From: an uncultured Clostridia bacterium
GTDB taxonomy: Bacteria > Bacillota > Clostridia > Oscillospirales > CAG-272
Direction of reading: 5' to 3'
Length of the DNA: 16,180 nucleotides
NCBI GenBank assembly: GCA_945949385.1
Contig: CAMFEL010000030.1
Span: 1-16,180, forward strand
Notes under the pieces: model-generated
Seen by the model: only the letters and a program-made list of their open reading frames with translations
Database searches by the model: none
What the model was told of the DNA's origin: nothing
Shown here: piece by piece, positions 7,773-12,989 of the stretch
How positions within the stretch are numbered: position 1 is the first letter of the stretch
Layout: every line of letters starts with the position of its first letter
Position numbers and translations under genes: made by a program

Positions 7773-9197
7773 TTACAGCCCGTCGTCCTCTTCCCCGATA
7801 TAATCGGCGCCCACGCTGTCGGCAGCCCTTTTTACAAAATAGCCGCCTGCGCCCGCTTCAATGGAGCCGCAAAGCTCAAGCATGGTAAGAGATACAAGGA
7901 TTTCGGAAACGCTCATTTTGCACTTCCCGCACAGCTCGTCCGCAAGCACGGGAGTATCGGGAAGCATAGCGTCAAACACCAGCATATCTTTTTCGCTGAG
8001 AGACGATATGTCGGCTCGCGCTCTTACGGGAGCGCTCTCCTGCGGGAACACGCTTTCTTTTTGTGCGCCTCCCTTTTTCGCCGCGCCTTTATCGGTTTTT
8101 TTCGCTGTATCCCGTTTCTTTTTTGCAGAACTTCGGGACGCGGCGGCCGCCGTCGCGGTTTTCTCCGCGCCTGCACCCGTTTCCTGCTTATTCCCGGCAG
8201 GCTCCGAGCCTCGGCTGTTTTTGCCCTTTCGCTCTACTCCCAGCAGCCGCGCCGCCTCGTTGGCATCAATATGGGGTACTTCTACGCTTTGATGCAGACT
8301 GTGAGGATACAGAAATTCGTAATCTTTTAGAATATCGCCGGCGTCGGTTACAGCGGAAGCACCCATTTTCAACAGAAAATTCGGCGCCTGTGCGCCCTCG
8401 TCGCCCACTCTGCCGGGGAATGCGTAAACAGGCTTGCCCTGAAACACGGCATGACGCGCCGTAATCAGCGAGCCGCTTGACATATTGCCCTCAACCACGC
8501 ACACCGCACGGGATATGCCGCTGATAATTCTGTTGCGCACGGGAAAATGGTAACCGCTGGGAGACACGCCGGGCGCGTACTCCGATATGACAGCGCCCTT
8601 TTCAAGAACGCGGTGCAAAAGCTTTTCATGAGCCTTGGGGTAAACGATGTCAACGCCGCAGCCAAGTACGGCAACGCAGGCTCCTCCGGCCTCCACCGCA
8701 CCCGCCATCGCCATACCGTCAATGCCCAGCGCCAGTCCGCTTACAAGGCAGGCGCCTCCGTCCGCAAGACCCGTACCCATGCGGTAAGCACATTCCTTGC
8801 CGTAATCGGTCATTGTTCTGGTGCCTACCACGGCGCAGGAAAACACCTTGTCAAAATCGGGCAGATTTCCCACGCAGTACAGCACCATGGGCGCGTCCTG
8901 CAAAGACAGCAGGCTTTTGGGATAGGCGCCGTCGCCCGGCACCAACACCTGTACTCCGCACCTTTCGCACCAGTCAAGTATGTCCTTTTCTTCAAACAGC
9001 TCCTTGATGCACAGCTTTGCCAAGGTGCTCTTGCTTATTCTTACGCCGCAGGATCTGAGACTTTCCTCGTCAGCCGCATATACAGCCTCTGCGTCGCCAA
9101 AGCACCTGACAAGCTCCACTGCGCACGCCGAACCCTGCCCGCACGCGTGCGACAGCCACAGCCAATACGCCCTGCCGCCGTTATCGCTCATGTCCAT
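7773..9197 (-). CDS. dprA: DNA processing protein DprA, with a long lysine/alanine-rich linker
   Basis: DprA binds incoming single-stranded DNA and loads RecA during transformation; many non-competent Clostridia also keep it. The 474-residue protein has an N-terminal helical region (1-100). A Rossmann-like DprA core runs from about 115 to 290, with VVGTRTMTDYG, SGLALGIDG, VLGCGVDIVYP, FPVRNRIISGIS and SGSLITARHA. A winged-helix domain lies at about 396-458. Core and winged helix are joined by a low-complexity Lys/Ala/Ser/Gly linker (about 323-395), unusually long for the family. The histidine of the usual GIDxxAH motif is a methionine here (M164). The start ATG has AAAGGG 9 bases upstream; a second in-frame ATG two codons on is possible. 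The gene lies downstream of a duplicated repeat and upstream of topA. Confidence 0.95.
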   Translation of the reverse strand: MDMSDNGGRAYWLWLSHACGQGSACAVELVRCFGDAEAVYAADEESLRSCGVRISKSTLAKLCIKELFEEKDILDWCERCGVQVLVPGDGAYPKSLLSLQDAPMVLYCVGNLPDFDKVFSCAVVGTRTMTDYGKECAYRMGTGLADGGACLVSGLALGIDGMAMAGAVEAGGACVAVLGCGVDIVYPKAHEKLLHRVLEKGAVISEYAPGVSPSGYHFPVRNRIISGISRAVCVVEGNMSSGSLITARHAVFQGKPVYAFPGRVGDEGAQAPNFLLKMGASAVTDAGDILKDYEFLYPHSLHQSVEVPHIDANEAARLLGVERKGKNSRGSEPAGNKQETGAGAEKTATAAAASRSSAKKKRDTAKKTDKGAAKKGGAQKESVFPQESAPVRARADISSLSEKDMLVFDAMLPDTPVLADELCGKCKMSVSEILVSLTMLELCGSIEAGAGGYFVKRAADSVGADYIGEEDDGL

Positions 9198-9216
9198 AGC
9201 AATTGACCCTTTCTTT

Positions 9217-9242
9217 ATTATTATACGGGATTATTATACGGG
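9217..9242. repeat. 13-bp perfect tandem duplication upstream of dprA
   Basis: ATTATTATACGGG occurs twice head to tail (9217-9229 and 9230-9242). On the minus strand each copy supplies a TATAAT, giving two perfect -10-like boxes 13 bases apart and about 20-40 bases upstream of the dprA start. No -35 box is recognisable at the right distance from either, so promoter activity is only a possibility. Confidence 0.75.
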
Positions 9243-9272
9243 GCTCCGCCCCTCGGATAGATACACATACGG

Positions 9273-9557
9273 GCAGCGCCCCGATTATAAACGCACCGGG
9301 GCTCCGCCCCGTACCCCGCACAGAACCTTTTTTGAGAAAAAGGTTCTGTGGACTCCAAAAAACTTTTGGATAAGGGGAATAATTTATAATACAGGAATAT
9401 CGAATTTTCTATTTTTAAGGTATCGCTGAACTTTTGTTTTTTCTGAATTTTAGCGTAAGTATTCCTCTTGCTTTTCCTTTTTATAAAAGTTTTTGAGGAT
9501 TGTTAAGGGACTTTTTTCAAAAAGTCCCTTAACCGGGGTTAGGGGCAGCGCCCCGAT
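9273..9557. repeat. Palindromic intergenic element, copy 1
   Basis: This is the first of two 285-bp copies offset by exactly 300 bp; they differ at four positions (9284, 9295, 9537, 9541). Within it, in order, are a GGGGCTCCGCCCC hairpin (9298-9310), a 14-bp perfect stem CACAGAACCTTTTT with a 4-base loop (9319-9350), arm AAAAACTTTT (9358-9367) and arm AGGAATA (9393-9399). After an AT-rich centre come TATTCCT (9460-9466), AAAAGTTTTT (9485-9494), a 15-bp perfect stem GTTAAGGGACTTTTT (9502-9533) and GGGGCAGCGCCCC (9542-9554). There is no transposase, so it behaves like a MITE- or REP-type non-autonomous element. Confidence 0.92.
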
Positions 9558-9572
9558 TATGCCATGTCCGGA

Positions 9573-9857
9573 GCAGCGCCCCGGTTATAAACGCGCCGGG
9601 GCTCCGCCCCGTACCCCGCACAGAACCTTTTTTGAGAAAAAGGTTCTGTGGACTCCAAAAAACTTTTGGATAAGGGGAATAATTTATAATACAGGAATAT
9701 CGAATTTTCTATTTTTAAGGTATCGCTGAACTTTTGTTTTTTCTGAATTTTAGCGTAAGTATTCCTCTTGCTTTTCCTTTTTATAAAAGTTTTTGAGGAT
9801 TGTTAAGGGACTTTTTTCAAAAAGTCCCTTAACCGGAGTTCGGGGCAGCGCCCCGAT
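9573..9857. repeat. Palindromic intergenic element, copy 2
   Basis: This is the second copy, in the same orientation as the first and separated from it by a 15-bp unrelated spacer (9558-9572). The stretch 9596-9836 is identical to 9296-9536 (241 bp without a mismatch), so the duplication is recent or homogenised. Its main hairpins are at 9619-9650 and 9802-9833. Its right end stops 3 bases before the TrmH-family stop codon, so the methyltransferase transcript would run directly into it. Confidence 0.92.
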
Positions 9858-9860
9858 AAC

Positions 9861-10655
9861 TTACTCTTTCACGCTGTGCCCGTACGCACCGTACTCCCAC
9901 ATAAGCACGGCGGCGGCTGCTGCCGCGTTAAGGCTTTCGGTTGCGGCGCTCATGGGGATTGTAATGACACCGTCGCACAGTTTAAGTGCGGCGTCCGACA
10001 CACCGTGCCCCTCATTGCCTACAATAAAGCAGTCGCAGGCTCTCACCCTGTCCTTGCCGGCGGTCAGCGAATCTCCGCGCAGAGCCGAGGCATAGACCTT
10101 TCTGCCCTGAGCGTGCAGAACGGGAAAAACCTTCTCAACACCGTCAAAGGAGCAGACCTTTATCTTAAACGCGGCACCCATAGACGCCCGCAGAGTCTTG
10201 GGACTGTATACATCGGCGCAGTCCGCAAGAATAACCGTGTCATAGCCGAAAGCGGCGGCGCTGCGCAGTATGGTACCCACATTGCCGGGGTCGCGCACAC
10301 CGTCAAGGATAAACAGGCGGTCCCCCGCCGCAATCTCACCGTCCTCTGAGGGAATGCGGCAAATAAACATTATTCCGTCCGGTGAGCTGTCTGCGCTGAT
10401 CTTCTCAAAAGCGCTGTCGGAAAGCACAATGACTTCTCCTCCGCTGTCCTCGCACAGCTTTATATACTCCCCGTCATCCTTTCTGCTTTCCGTCAGAAGG
10501 GCGTACTCTGCACGGCACAGCCCCGCCGCCTCGCGGCACAGCTTTCTGCCCTCGGCGCAGAACAGACCCTCCTCCTCTCTCGCCCGCCGCGAGGAAAGAG
10601 CGGCAAAGCGACGCACAGAGGGATTTTGTCTTGAGGATATATATGTGTACTCCAT
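9861..10655 (-). CDS. TrmH/SpoU-family RNA 2'-O-methyltransferase
   Basis: This 264-residue SPOUT-class methyltransferase uses SAM to methylate a ribose 2'-hydroxyl in rRNA or tRNA. An N-terminal SpoU substrate-binding domain (about 5-100, beginning ISSRQNPSVRRFAAL) precedes the knotted catalytic domain. The three family motifs are visible: motif 1 FILDGVRDPGNVGTILRSA (N125, R131), motif 2 FIVGNEGHGVSD (E215), and motif 3 IPMSAATESLNAAAAAAVL (N243). The exact target nucleotide cannot be read from sequence. The start ATG is preceded by AAAAGGA at good spacing. It lies just downstream of the rplT terminator, matching the frequent Firmicute order infC-rpmI-rplT-TrmH-type gene. It may depend on read-through, since no promoter is obvious between terminator and start. 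Confidence 0.93.
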   Translation of the reverse strand: MEYTYISSRQNPSVRRFAALSSRRAREEEGLFCAEGRKLCREAAGLCRAEYALLTESRKDDGEYIKLCEDSGGEVIVLSDSAFEKISADSSPDGIMFICRIPSEDGEIAAGDRLFILDGVRDPGNVGTILRSAAAFGYDTVILADCADVYSPKTLRASMGAAFKIKVCSFDGVEKVFPVLHAQGRKVYASALRGDSLTAGKDRVRACDCFIVGNEGHGVSDAALKLCDGVITIPMSAATESLNAAAAAAVLMWEYGAYGHSVKE

Positions 10656-10694
10656 ATATTCAGTCCTTTTCGGGTTATTTCAGCGGTTTATCGC

Positions 10695-10734
10695 AACTAA
10701 AAGAACCCGCACGGACGCACGCCCGCGGGGTTCC
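10695..10734 (-). terminator. Rho-independent terminator after rplT
   Basis: On the minus strand GGAACCCCGC pairs with GCGGGTTC (one bulged C), enclosing a GC-rich inner segment, and is followed by CTTTTAGTT. It lies 13 bases past the rplT stop and closes the infC-rpmI-rplT unit. Confidence 0.8.
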
Positions 10735-10746
10735 TTCATCGATAAA

Positions 10747-11100
10747 TTAAAGCGCAGCCTTAGCTTTTTCTGCCAGAGCCGCAAAAGCTTCCTTATCGGA
10801 AATTGCGATCTCGGAGAGCATCTTGCGGTTGAGGTTTATGCCGGCCTTCTTCAGACCGTTCATAAAGGTGGAGTAGTTCATACCGCAAACCTTTGCCTGC
10901 GCGGATATACGTGCGATCCAAAGGCGTCTGAACTCTCTCTTCTTCTGTTTTCTGCCGATATAAGCATAGTTACCGCTCTTCATAACGGCCTGCTTGGCCA
11001 TCTTGAAGTGCTTGGACTTTGAACCCCAGTAACCCTTAGCGGCCTTGAGGACTCTATTTCTTCTCTTGCGCGTCATCATAGCGCCTTTAACTCTTGCCAT
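10747..11100 (-). CDS. rplT: 50S ribosomal protein L20
   Basis: L20 is an early-assembling 50S protein that binds 23S rRNA. In Firmicutes it is also the repressor of its own operon through the infC leader. The 117-residue length is standard, and MARVKGAMMTRKRRNRVLK with the downstream AKGYWGSKSKHFKMAKQ and LWIARISAQAK are family signatures. It is highly basic, as expected. The start ATG has GGGAG about 10 bases upstream. It lies 24 bases after rpmI and is followed by a terminator. The leader of this operon carries an attenuator consistent with L20 feedback (see infC leader). Confidence 0.98.
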   Translation of the reverse strand: MARVKGAMMTRKRRNRVLKAAKGYWGSKSKHFKMAKQAVMKSGNYAYIGRKQKKREFRRLWIARISAQAKVCGMNYSTFMNGLKKAGINLNRKMLSEIAISDKEAFAALAEKAKAAL

Positions 11101-11124
11101 TTTTCTGTTTCTCCCTTCCCTCGA

Positions 11125-11322
11125 TTATTTCATTATCAGTCTCTTGACGTTTGCTTCCATAGCGGGGCTGAGAATATCGGAGCCGCGCAGACGTCTCTTC
11201 TGCTTCTGAGTCTTGTTAGTGCTCAGATTGTGGCGGTGAGAGCTGTGAAACATTTTTACCTTGCCGCTGCCGGTCACGGAAAAACGCTTTGCAGAGGCCT
11301 TATGTGTTTTGATCTTACCCAT
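11125..11322 (-). CDS. rpmI: 50S ribosomal protein L35
   Basis: L35 is a small basic component of the large ribosomal subunit. The 65-residue protein has the full family pattern: MGKIKTHKASAKRFSVTGSG, then HRHNLSTNKTQKQKRRLRG, and an RLI-type C-terminus. The start ATG is preceded by AAAGGA. It is the middle gene of infC-rpmI-rplT, 49 bases after infC and 24 before rplT. No anomalies. Confidence 0.98.
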   Translation of the reverse strand: MGKIKTHKASAKRFSVTGSGKVKMFHSSHRHNLSTNKTQKQKRRLRGSDILSPAMEANVKRLIMK

Positions 11323-11371
11323 TTTTCATAGTTCCTTTCGATACTGTATTTTATCTTTTACGATAGCAGAT

Positions 11372-11959
11372 TTAAGCCTCGGCGGACGCCTCGGCTGCTG
11401 CGGCAGGCTCGCTTTCCTGCGGTTTAGCCGCCTTTTTGGGTGCGGTATTCTTCAGAGGCATAAGAAACATTGTCATCTGTCTGCCCTCAAGAGTCGGCTT
11501 TTTATCCATGGTGGAGAACTCGGCGCACGCCTCACGGAAACGCTCGATCATTTCGCGTCCCAGATCCTGATGCGCCATTTCTCTGCCCTTAAAGCGCAGA
11601 CACACCCTGACCTTGTTTCCCTCTTTGAGAAACTTGATTGCGCGCTGAGCCTTGGTATCAAAGTCATGCTTGTCGATACGGCAGGAGAGCTGTACCTCCT
11701 TGACCTCCACGGTCTGCTGCTTTTTCTTCTGCTCCTTTTCTCTCTTGTCCTGCTCATAGCGGAACTTGCCGTAATCCATGGCACGACATACAGGCGGCTG
11801 CGCCTGAGGAGCGATGCAGACCAGGTCTACTCCGCGGTCGTAAGCATAATCCTTCGCCTCGCTGAGGCTTTTGATACCGAGCTGATCGCCGTTTTCGTCA
11901 AGAAGACGGACTTCCTTCGCGTGGATATCGTCGTTGATAAAAAGCTCTTTTGCGCTTAT
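11372..11959 (-). CDS. infC: Translation initiation factor IF-3, starting at an ATA codon
   Basis: IF-3 binds the 30S subunit, prevents premature 50S joining and rejects non-canonical start codons. Read from ATA at 11957-11959, the protein has 195 residues: N-domain (INDDIHAKEVRLLDENG, LGIKSLSEAKDYA, PPVCRAMDYGKFRYEQ), a charged linker, and C-domain (DTKAQRAIKFLKEG, RFKGREMAHQDLG). An Ala/Glu/Pro-rich tail of about 20 residues extends past the usual end. The first ATG in frame (11777-11779) would delete the conserved N-domain. Between it and an in-frame TAA near 12050 there is no ATG, GTG or TTG. AAGGGGTG (11967-11974) sits 7 bases before the ATA. Rare infC starts (AUU in E. coli and Bacillus) are known to let IF-3 limit its own synthesis. 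The ATA assignment is inference from spacing and homology. Confidence 0.9.
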   Translation of the reverse strand: MSAKELFINDDIHAKEVRLLDENGDQLGIKSLSEAKDYAYDRGVDLVCIAPQAQPPVCRAMDYGKFRYEQDKREKEQKKKQQTVEVKEVQLSCRIDKHDFDTKAQRAIKFLKEGNKVRVCLRFKGREMAHQDLGREMIERFREACAEFSTMDKKPTLEGRQMTMFLMPLKNTAPKKAAKPQESEPAAAAEASAEA

Positions 11960-11966
11960 AGCAAAG

Positions 11967-11974
11967 CACCCCTT
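11967..11974 (-). promoter_or_regulatory. Ribosome binding site that fixes the infC start
   Basis: AAGGGGTG on the minus strand is a strong match to the 16S anti-Shine-Dalgarno and leaves 7 bases to the ATA codon. The only other near-cognate codon nearby, a CTG upstream of this site, has no Shine-Dalgarno. This favours ATA as initiator. Confidence 0.75.
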
Positions 11975-11991
11975 TTTTGTCAGAGATTTTG

Positions 11992-12021
11992 AAAAATAAA
12001 AAGTGCGGAAACACTCCGCAC
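11992..12021 (-). terminator. Attenuator terminator in the infC leader
   Basis: On the minus strand GTGCGGA and TCCGCAC form a perfect 7-bp stem around a GTGTT loop, followed at once by TTTTTATTTTTC. It lies inside the leader, between the promoter (12115-12143) and the infC start, so it would end transcription before the operon unless prevented. Confidence 0.85.
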
Positions 12022-12108
12022 AAAGCTCCGCGAAAGGTCGCGGCCTTTATTAAACCGATGCTCGCCGACTGCGGCACGGTGAGAACGGAGCGTTCTACTT
12101 CCTTTTCC
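11992..12108 (-). ncRNA. infC operon leader RNA, probably the L20-type autoregulatory leader
   Basis: The leader is about 150 bases from the predicted start near 12108 to the infC codon. Hairpins seen on the minus strand: AGAACG-CTC-CGTTCT (12082-12096), CCGCGA-CCTT-TCGCGG (12028-12043), and the terminator (12003-12021). ACGCTCCG in the first hairpin (12086-12093) can pair along eight bases, including one G-U, with CGGAGTGT in the terminator 5' arm and loop (12011-12018). It is therefore a candidate antiterminator. In B. subtilis the infC-rpmI-rplT leader is attenuated by L20; I infer the same mechanism from position and layout, not from a covariance match. Confidence 0.65.
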
Positions 12109-12114
12109 TCGGGT

Positions 12115-12143
12115 ATTATAGCATCCCGCGCCGCCGTTGTCAA
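12115..12143 (-). promoter_or_regulatory. Perfect consensus promoter of the infC-rpmI-rplT operon
   Basis: On the minus strand TTGACA (12138-12143) and TATAAT (12115-12120) match both sigma-A hexamers in full with 17-base spacing. Such a strong promoter suits a ribosomal operon that is then throttled by the downstream attenuator. Confidence 0.92.
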
Positions 12144-12211
12144 GGTATTTTCTCAAAAAAACTTTCCGCAGGGCAAAAATGCCCGGTTTTACCCGGAGCG
12201 AAGACCCCGTG

Positions 12212-12832
12212 TCACTTCTCTTTTTTCTTCTCGGGGATAATGCGAAAGCCCTTGTATCCTGCCAAATACCCAAGAGGGCAGATTATAAGCGAGGGAATGA
12301 TTATTGCAAAATACAGAAGCATATACATAACGGACTGCGCGCCCGTAAGCTGAACAAGAGCGCCGCTTTCCGTGTGAGGAATGATGCTGACGAGAATACC
12401 GGTATACATACCGTTCCAGAATCGCGCAACAGCGTTTGTAATATAGGCCGCGTTTGCAAAGAACTTAATGCTGCCGAAAGCGCCCAGCGCAGTAAACGCC
12501 GTACACAGAAACGCAAGTGCAAAATTGGGAATATTGCCCATAAGTGCAGCCTTCAGACCGTAAAAGCGGTCATATGTAAGCCTGCCTCCCTCGGCGCGGG
12601 CTCTGTCCTTTGCGCCGATGTCCCACATGGCGTTATAGTTTATTATCATATAAAACACTGCCGCCAAAACGCTTGTAGCCACATTGAGAAATGTGTTGAG
12701 TCCGCAGGCGGAGGTCAGCATTATGCCCAGCAGTGCCGCTCCGAAATGGTTGAGTATCAGTTTTTTCATGGGAAGCTTATATGAATGTCCGTCCCTCAAA
12801 GCACCGTTCATCAAATGAGCCAAACCTTTCAT
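12212..12832 (-). CDS. Uncharacterised integral membrane protein
   Basis: I do not recognise a characterised family. From ATG at 12832 the product has 206 residues and about four or five hydrophobic segments: LILNHFGAALLGIMLTSACG, FLNVATSVLAAVFYMII, IPNFALAFLCTAFTALGAF, and SVMYMLLYFAIIIPSLIIC. It ends in a basic tail (KKKEK). A loop after the second segment reads MWDIGAKDRARAEGGRL, a charged motif that may be the functional signature. Overall size and layout recall small YesL/DUF624-like membrane proteins, but that is weak. The frame is open further upstream to 13111, but that part is not membrane-like, overlaps the divergent recombinase gene and lies upstream of a plausible promoter, so I chose 12832. 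No strong Shine-Dalgarno is seen. The gene ends just upstream of the infC promoter. Confidence 0.7.
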   Translation of the reverse strand: MKGLAHLMNGALRDGHSYKLPMKKLILNHFGAALLGIMLTSACGLNTFLNVATSVLAAVFYMIINYNAMWDIGAKDRARAEGGRLTYDRFYGLKAALMGNIPNFALAFLCTAFTALGAFGSIKFFANAAYITNAVARFWNGMYTGILVSIIPHTESGALVQLTGAQSVMYMLLYFAIIIPSLIICPLGYLAGYKGFRIIPEKKKEK

Positions 12833-12878
12833 ACTTAATACTGCGCCGCACGGGCAAAACGCCCTTTGCGTCTGAATA

Positions 12879-12907
12879 ATTTTAATATAGCCTGCTGCTT
12901 TTTGCAA
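12879..12907 (-). promoter_or_regulatory. Candidate promoter of the membrane-protein gene
   Basis: TTGCAA (12902-12907) and TAAAAT (12879-12884) on the minus strand are 17 bases apart, with four and five of six consensus matches. The predicted start near 12872 would give a 40-base leader to the ATG at 12832, containing a GGGC-GTTTT-GCCC hairpin. Confidence 0.5.
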
Positions 12908-12923
12908 TATGTCGAAAAAAAAG

Positions 12924-12965
12924 TTTACAAAATATCTATGTTTTGTATCGTTTTTGTGATAAAAT
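12924..12965 (+). promoter_or_regulatory. Candidate promoter region of the recombinase gene
   Basis: Two weak possibilities overlap: TTTACA (12924-12929) with TATCGT 16 bases on (12946-12951), or an extended -10 element TGATAAAAT (12957-12965) lacking a clear -35. Either would lie back to back with the divergent promoter at 12879-12907. The choice cannot be made from sequence alone. Confidence 0.35.
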
Positions 12966-12973
12966 GAAGAAAA

Positions 12974-12984
12974 AAGGAGGTGAT
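12974..12984 (+). promoter_or_regulatory. Full-length Shine-Dalgarno fixing the GTG start of the recombinase
   Basis: AAGGAGGTGAT is complementary over 11 bases to the 3' end of 16S rRNA. Five bases separate it from the GTG at 12990-12992 (nine from the AGGAGG core). This is the strongest ribosome binding site in the window. Confidence 0.85.
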
Positions 12985-12989
12985 TTGCC

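Larger units (their letters stand above)
9198..9860. other. Non-coding intergenic region filled by repeats
   Basis: This 663-bp gap between the TrmH-family gene and dprA has no credible gene. It contains a 13-bp tandem duplication next to dprA (9217-9242), one GGGGCTCCGCCCC hairpin (9240-9252), and two near-identical 285-bp elements at a 300-bp period that reach within a few bases of the methyltransferase stop codon. The open frames here are repeat-derived and encode the same low-complexity peptide twice. Confidence 0.9.

Noticed and set aside
9493..9729. Small plus-strand frame inside the repeats, whose C-terminal 45 or so residues also end another frame at 9429
   Set aside because: The peptide exists twice only because the DNA element is duplicated. 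The frame crosses perfect hairpins and has no supporting ribosome binding site. Such repeat-derived peptides are commonly mis-annotated.
9198..9860. CRISPR array or insertion sequence in the repeat region
   Set aside because: There are only two long copies with no short repeat-spacer pattern, and no transposase frame or flanking target duplication is visible.
11372..11779. infC starting at the first ATG (135 residues)
   Set aside because: This would remove the conserved IF-3 N-domain, which is plainly encoded upstream in the same frame without a stop.
12852..12864. GGGC-AAAAC-GCCC hairpin as a terminator
   Set aside because: The stem is only 4 bp with three T bases after it on the plus strand, and on the minus strand it lies inside the leader of the membrane-protein gene.
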